A stretch of DNA of 6,980 bases from Lachnospiraceae bacterium (GTDB taxonomy: Bacteria; Bacillota_A; Clostridia; Lachnospirales; Lachnospiraceae), in contig JAGACI010000204.1 in NCBI GenBank assembly GCA_017614185.1, positions 1 through 6,980 of the forward strand, read 5' to 3'. Positions 6,656-6,980 of the stretch are shown here, one piece after another. Numbering within the stretch: the stretch's first letter is position 1; the number at the start of each line of letters is the position of its first letter. Both the position numbers and the translations under genes were made by a program. Below the pieces are notes generated by a model, which worked only from the letters and a program-made list of their open reading frames with translations, was not told where the DNA came from and did not search any database.

Positions 6656-6691
6656 GATGATTAGTTCATCATTTATAGTGCAATGAGTCTT

Positions 6692-6715
6692 CCTCGAGCA
6701 GAATTCTGCTCGAGG
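6692..6715. repeat. Perfect 24-base palindrome
   Basis: Twelve-base arms without mismatch, built of CTCGAG sites flanking a central GAATTC. As RNA it would form a 10-bp stem with an AATT loop. It has no U-tract on either side, so it is not an ordinary terminator. It lies 37-60 bases upstream of the nrdD -35 box. Confidence 0.85.
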
Positions 6716-6716
6716 C

Positions 6717-6731
6717 CGCGACAACGTCGCG
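6717..6731. repeat. Short GC-rich hairpin
   Basis: CGCGAC, loop AAC, GTCGCG: a perfect six-bp stem one base away from the preceding palindrome. No function is evident on its own. Confidence 0.7.
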
Positions 6732-6737
6732 TCAAAC

Positions 6738-6790
6738 AAAAAAAGACTAAAATCCGATGCTCGCATCCGATTTTAGTCTTTATTTTTGTT
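6738..6790. terminator. Bidirectional intrinsic terminator
   Basis: A near-perfect hairpin at 6742-6781 (arms AAAGACTAAAATC and GATTTTAGTCTTT outside, GATGC/GCATC inside, one C-C mismatch) is flanked by an A-run on the left and a T-run on the right. In the minus direction it is followed by TTTT-G-TTT and should end the membrane-protein gene at the right edge. In the plus direction it is followed by ATTTTTGTT, although no plus-strand gene precedes it here. Confidence 0.88.
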
Positions 6791-6853
6791 GGTTTTAACT
6801 CATTGCGCAATATAGCGGCTCATAAAATAAGCCTCATCGATTCCAATCAGATT

Positions 6854-6979
6854 CTACTTAAGGAATCCAAGTGAACGAATGATTGCAGGCTCTACGGACT
6901 TGTTACCGCAGATCTGGAAGAAGCAGATAATCTTAACTACTGTAAGAATTATTAAGCAGATTCCGGCTGCAATAGGTAC
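6854..6979 (-). CDS. C-terminal end of an unrecognised membrane protein, cut by the window edge
   Basis: Only the last 41 codons are present, ending in TAG at 6854-6856. The visible part is one strongly hydrophobic stretch (VPIAAGICLIILTVVKIICF, probably a membrane helix) followed by a short polar tail (GNKSVEPAIIRSLGFLK). I do not recognise the family. The reading frame stays open to the edge, and the terminator at 6738-6790 lies about 65 bases downstream in the correct orientation, which supports this being a real gene end. Reading the sequence beyond 6980 would settle it. Confidence 0.6.
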   Translation of the reverse strand, partial: VPIAAGICLIILTVVKIICFFQICGNKSVEPAIIRSLGFLK

Positions 6980-6980
6980 A

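Larger units (their letters stand above)
6678..6808. repeat. Outer inverted repeat enclosing three hairpins
   Basis: GTGCAATGAGT (6678-6688) faces ACTCATTGCGC (6798-6808): 10 of 11 positions are complementary, and the exception is a U-G pair in plus-strand RNA. The arms enclose the palindrome at 6692-6715, the hairpin at 6717-6731 and the terminator hairpin at 6742-6781. Together they could fold as a closed multi-branched structure or represent a small palindromic mobile element. TATA occurs beside or near both arms (6674-6677, 6811-6814). No protein is encoded. Confidence 0.6.

Noticed and set aside
6496..6853. Defence system, CRISPR array, tRNA or transposase in the only long gene-free stretch
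   Set aside because: There are no regularly spaced direct repeats, no tRNA-like fold with conserved loops and no open frame of known type; only regulatory signals and inverted repeats are seen.
6683..6874. Plus-strand 63-codon open frame
   Set aside because: It runs through the palindrome, the hairpins and the bidirectional terminator, has no ribosome binding site, and its composition follows the inverted repeats.

Overview
The window looks like chromosomal DNA of an anaerobic Firmicute, most likely a Lachnospiraceae-type clostridium (Butyrivibrio/Roseburia-like). This is inferred from the oxygen-sensitive class III ribonucleotide reductase, strong GGAGG-type ribosome binding sites, sigma-A-like promoters, U-tailed terminators and the protein flavour. 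The genus is an inference, not a database result. Every credible gene lies on the minus strand, so transcription runs from high to low coordinates.

Right to left: (1) the last 41 codons of an unrecognised membrane protein (6854-6979). (2) A gene-free stretch of about 350 bases (6496-6853) with a strong bidirectional terminator, two more hairpins, an outer inverted repeat enclosing all three, a good nrdD promoter (TTGACG-17-TATACT), a possible NrdR box and a leader of about 125 nt with a long-range stem. (3) A tight operon nrdD-nrdG-dut (6495-3244). It encodes the class III anaerobic ribonucleoside-triphosphate reductase, its radical-SAM activase and a dUTPase. nrdD and nrdG abut as TAAATG, and the dut ribosome binding site overlaps the nrdG stop. 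(4) A monocistronic-looking DegV/FakB-type fatty-acid-binding protein gene (3132-2269), with its own consensus promoter and an intrinsic terminator. (5) A family GH27 glycoside hydrolase (2170-905), expressed from an extended -10 promoter next to the degV terminator. (6) The first 286 codons of an M3-family (PepF-like) oligoendopeptidase (860 to the left edge), 44 bases behind the GH27 gene.

Functionally, nrdDG makes dNTPs without oxygen. The dUTPase removes dUTP, keeping uracil out of DNA and supplying dUMP for thymidylate, so the operon is a coherent DNA-precursor unit. The DegV, GH27 and peptidase genes are separate housekeeping or nutrient functions. I see no defence system, CRISPR array, transposase, tRNA or rRNA. 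The most unexplained DNA is the nested inverted-repeat cluster at 6678-6808 and the regulatory region between it and nrdD. The coding genes belong to known families.
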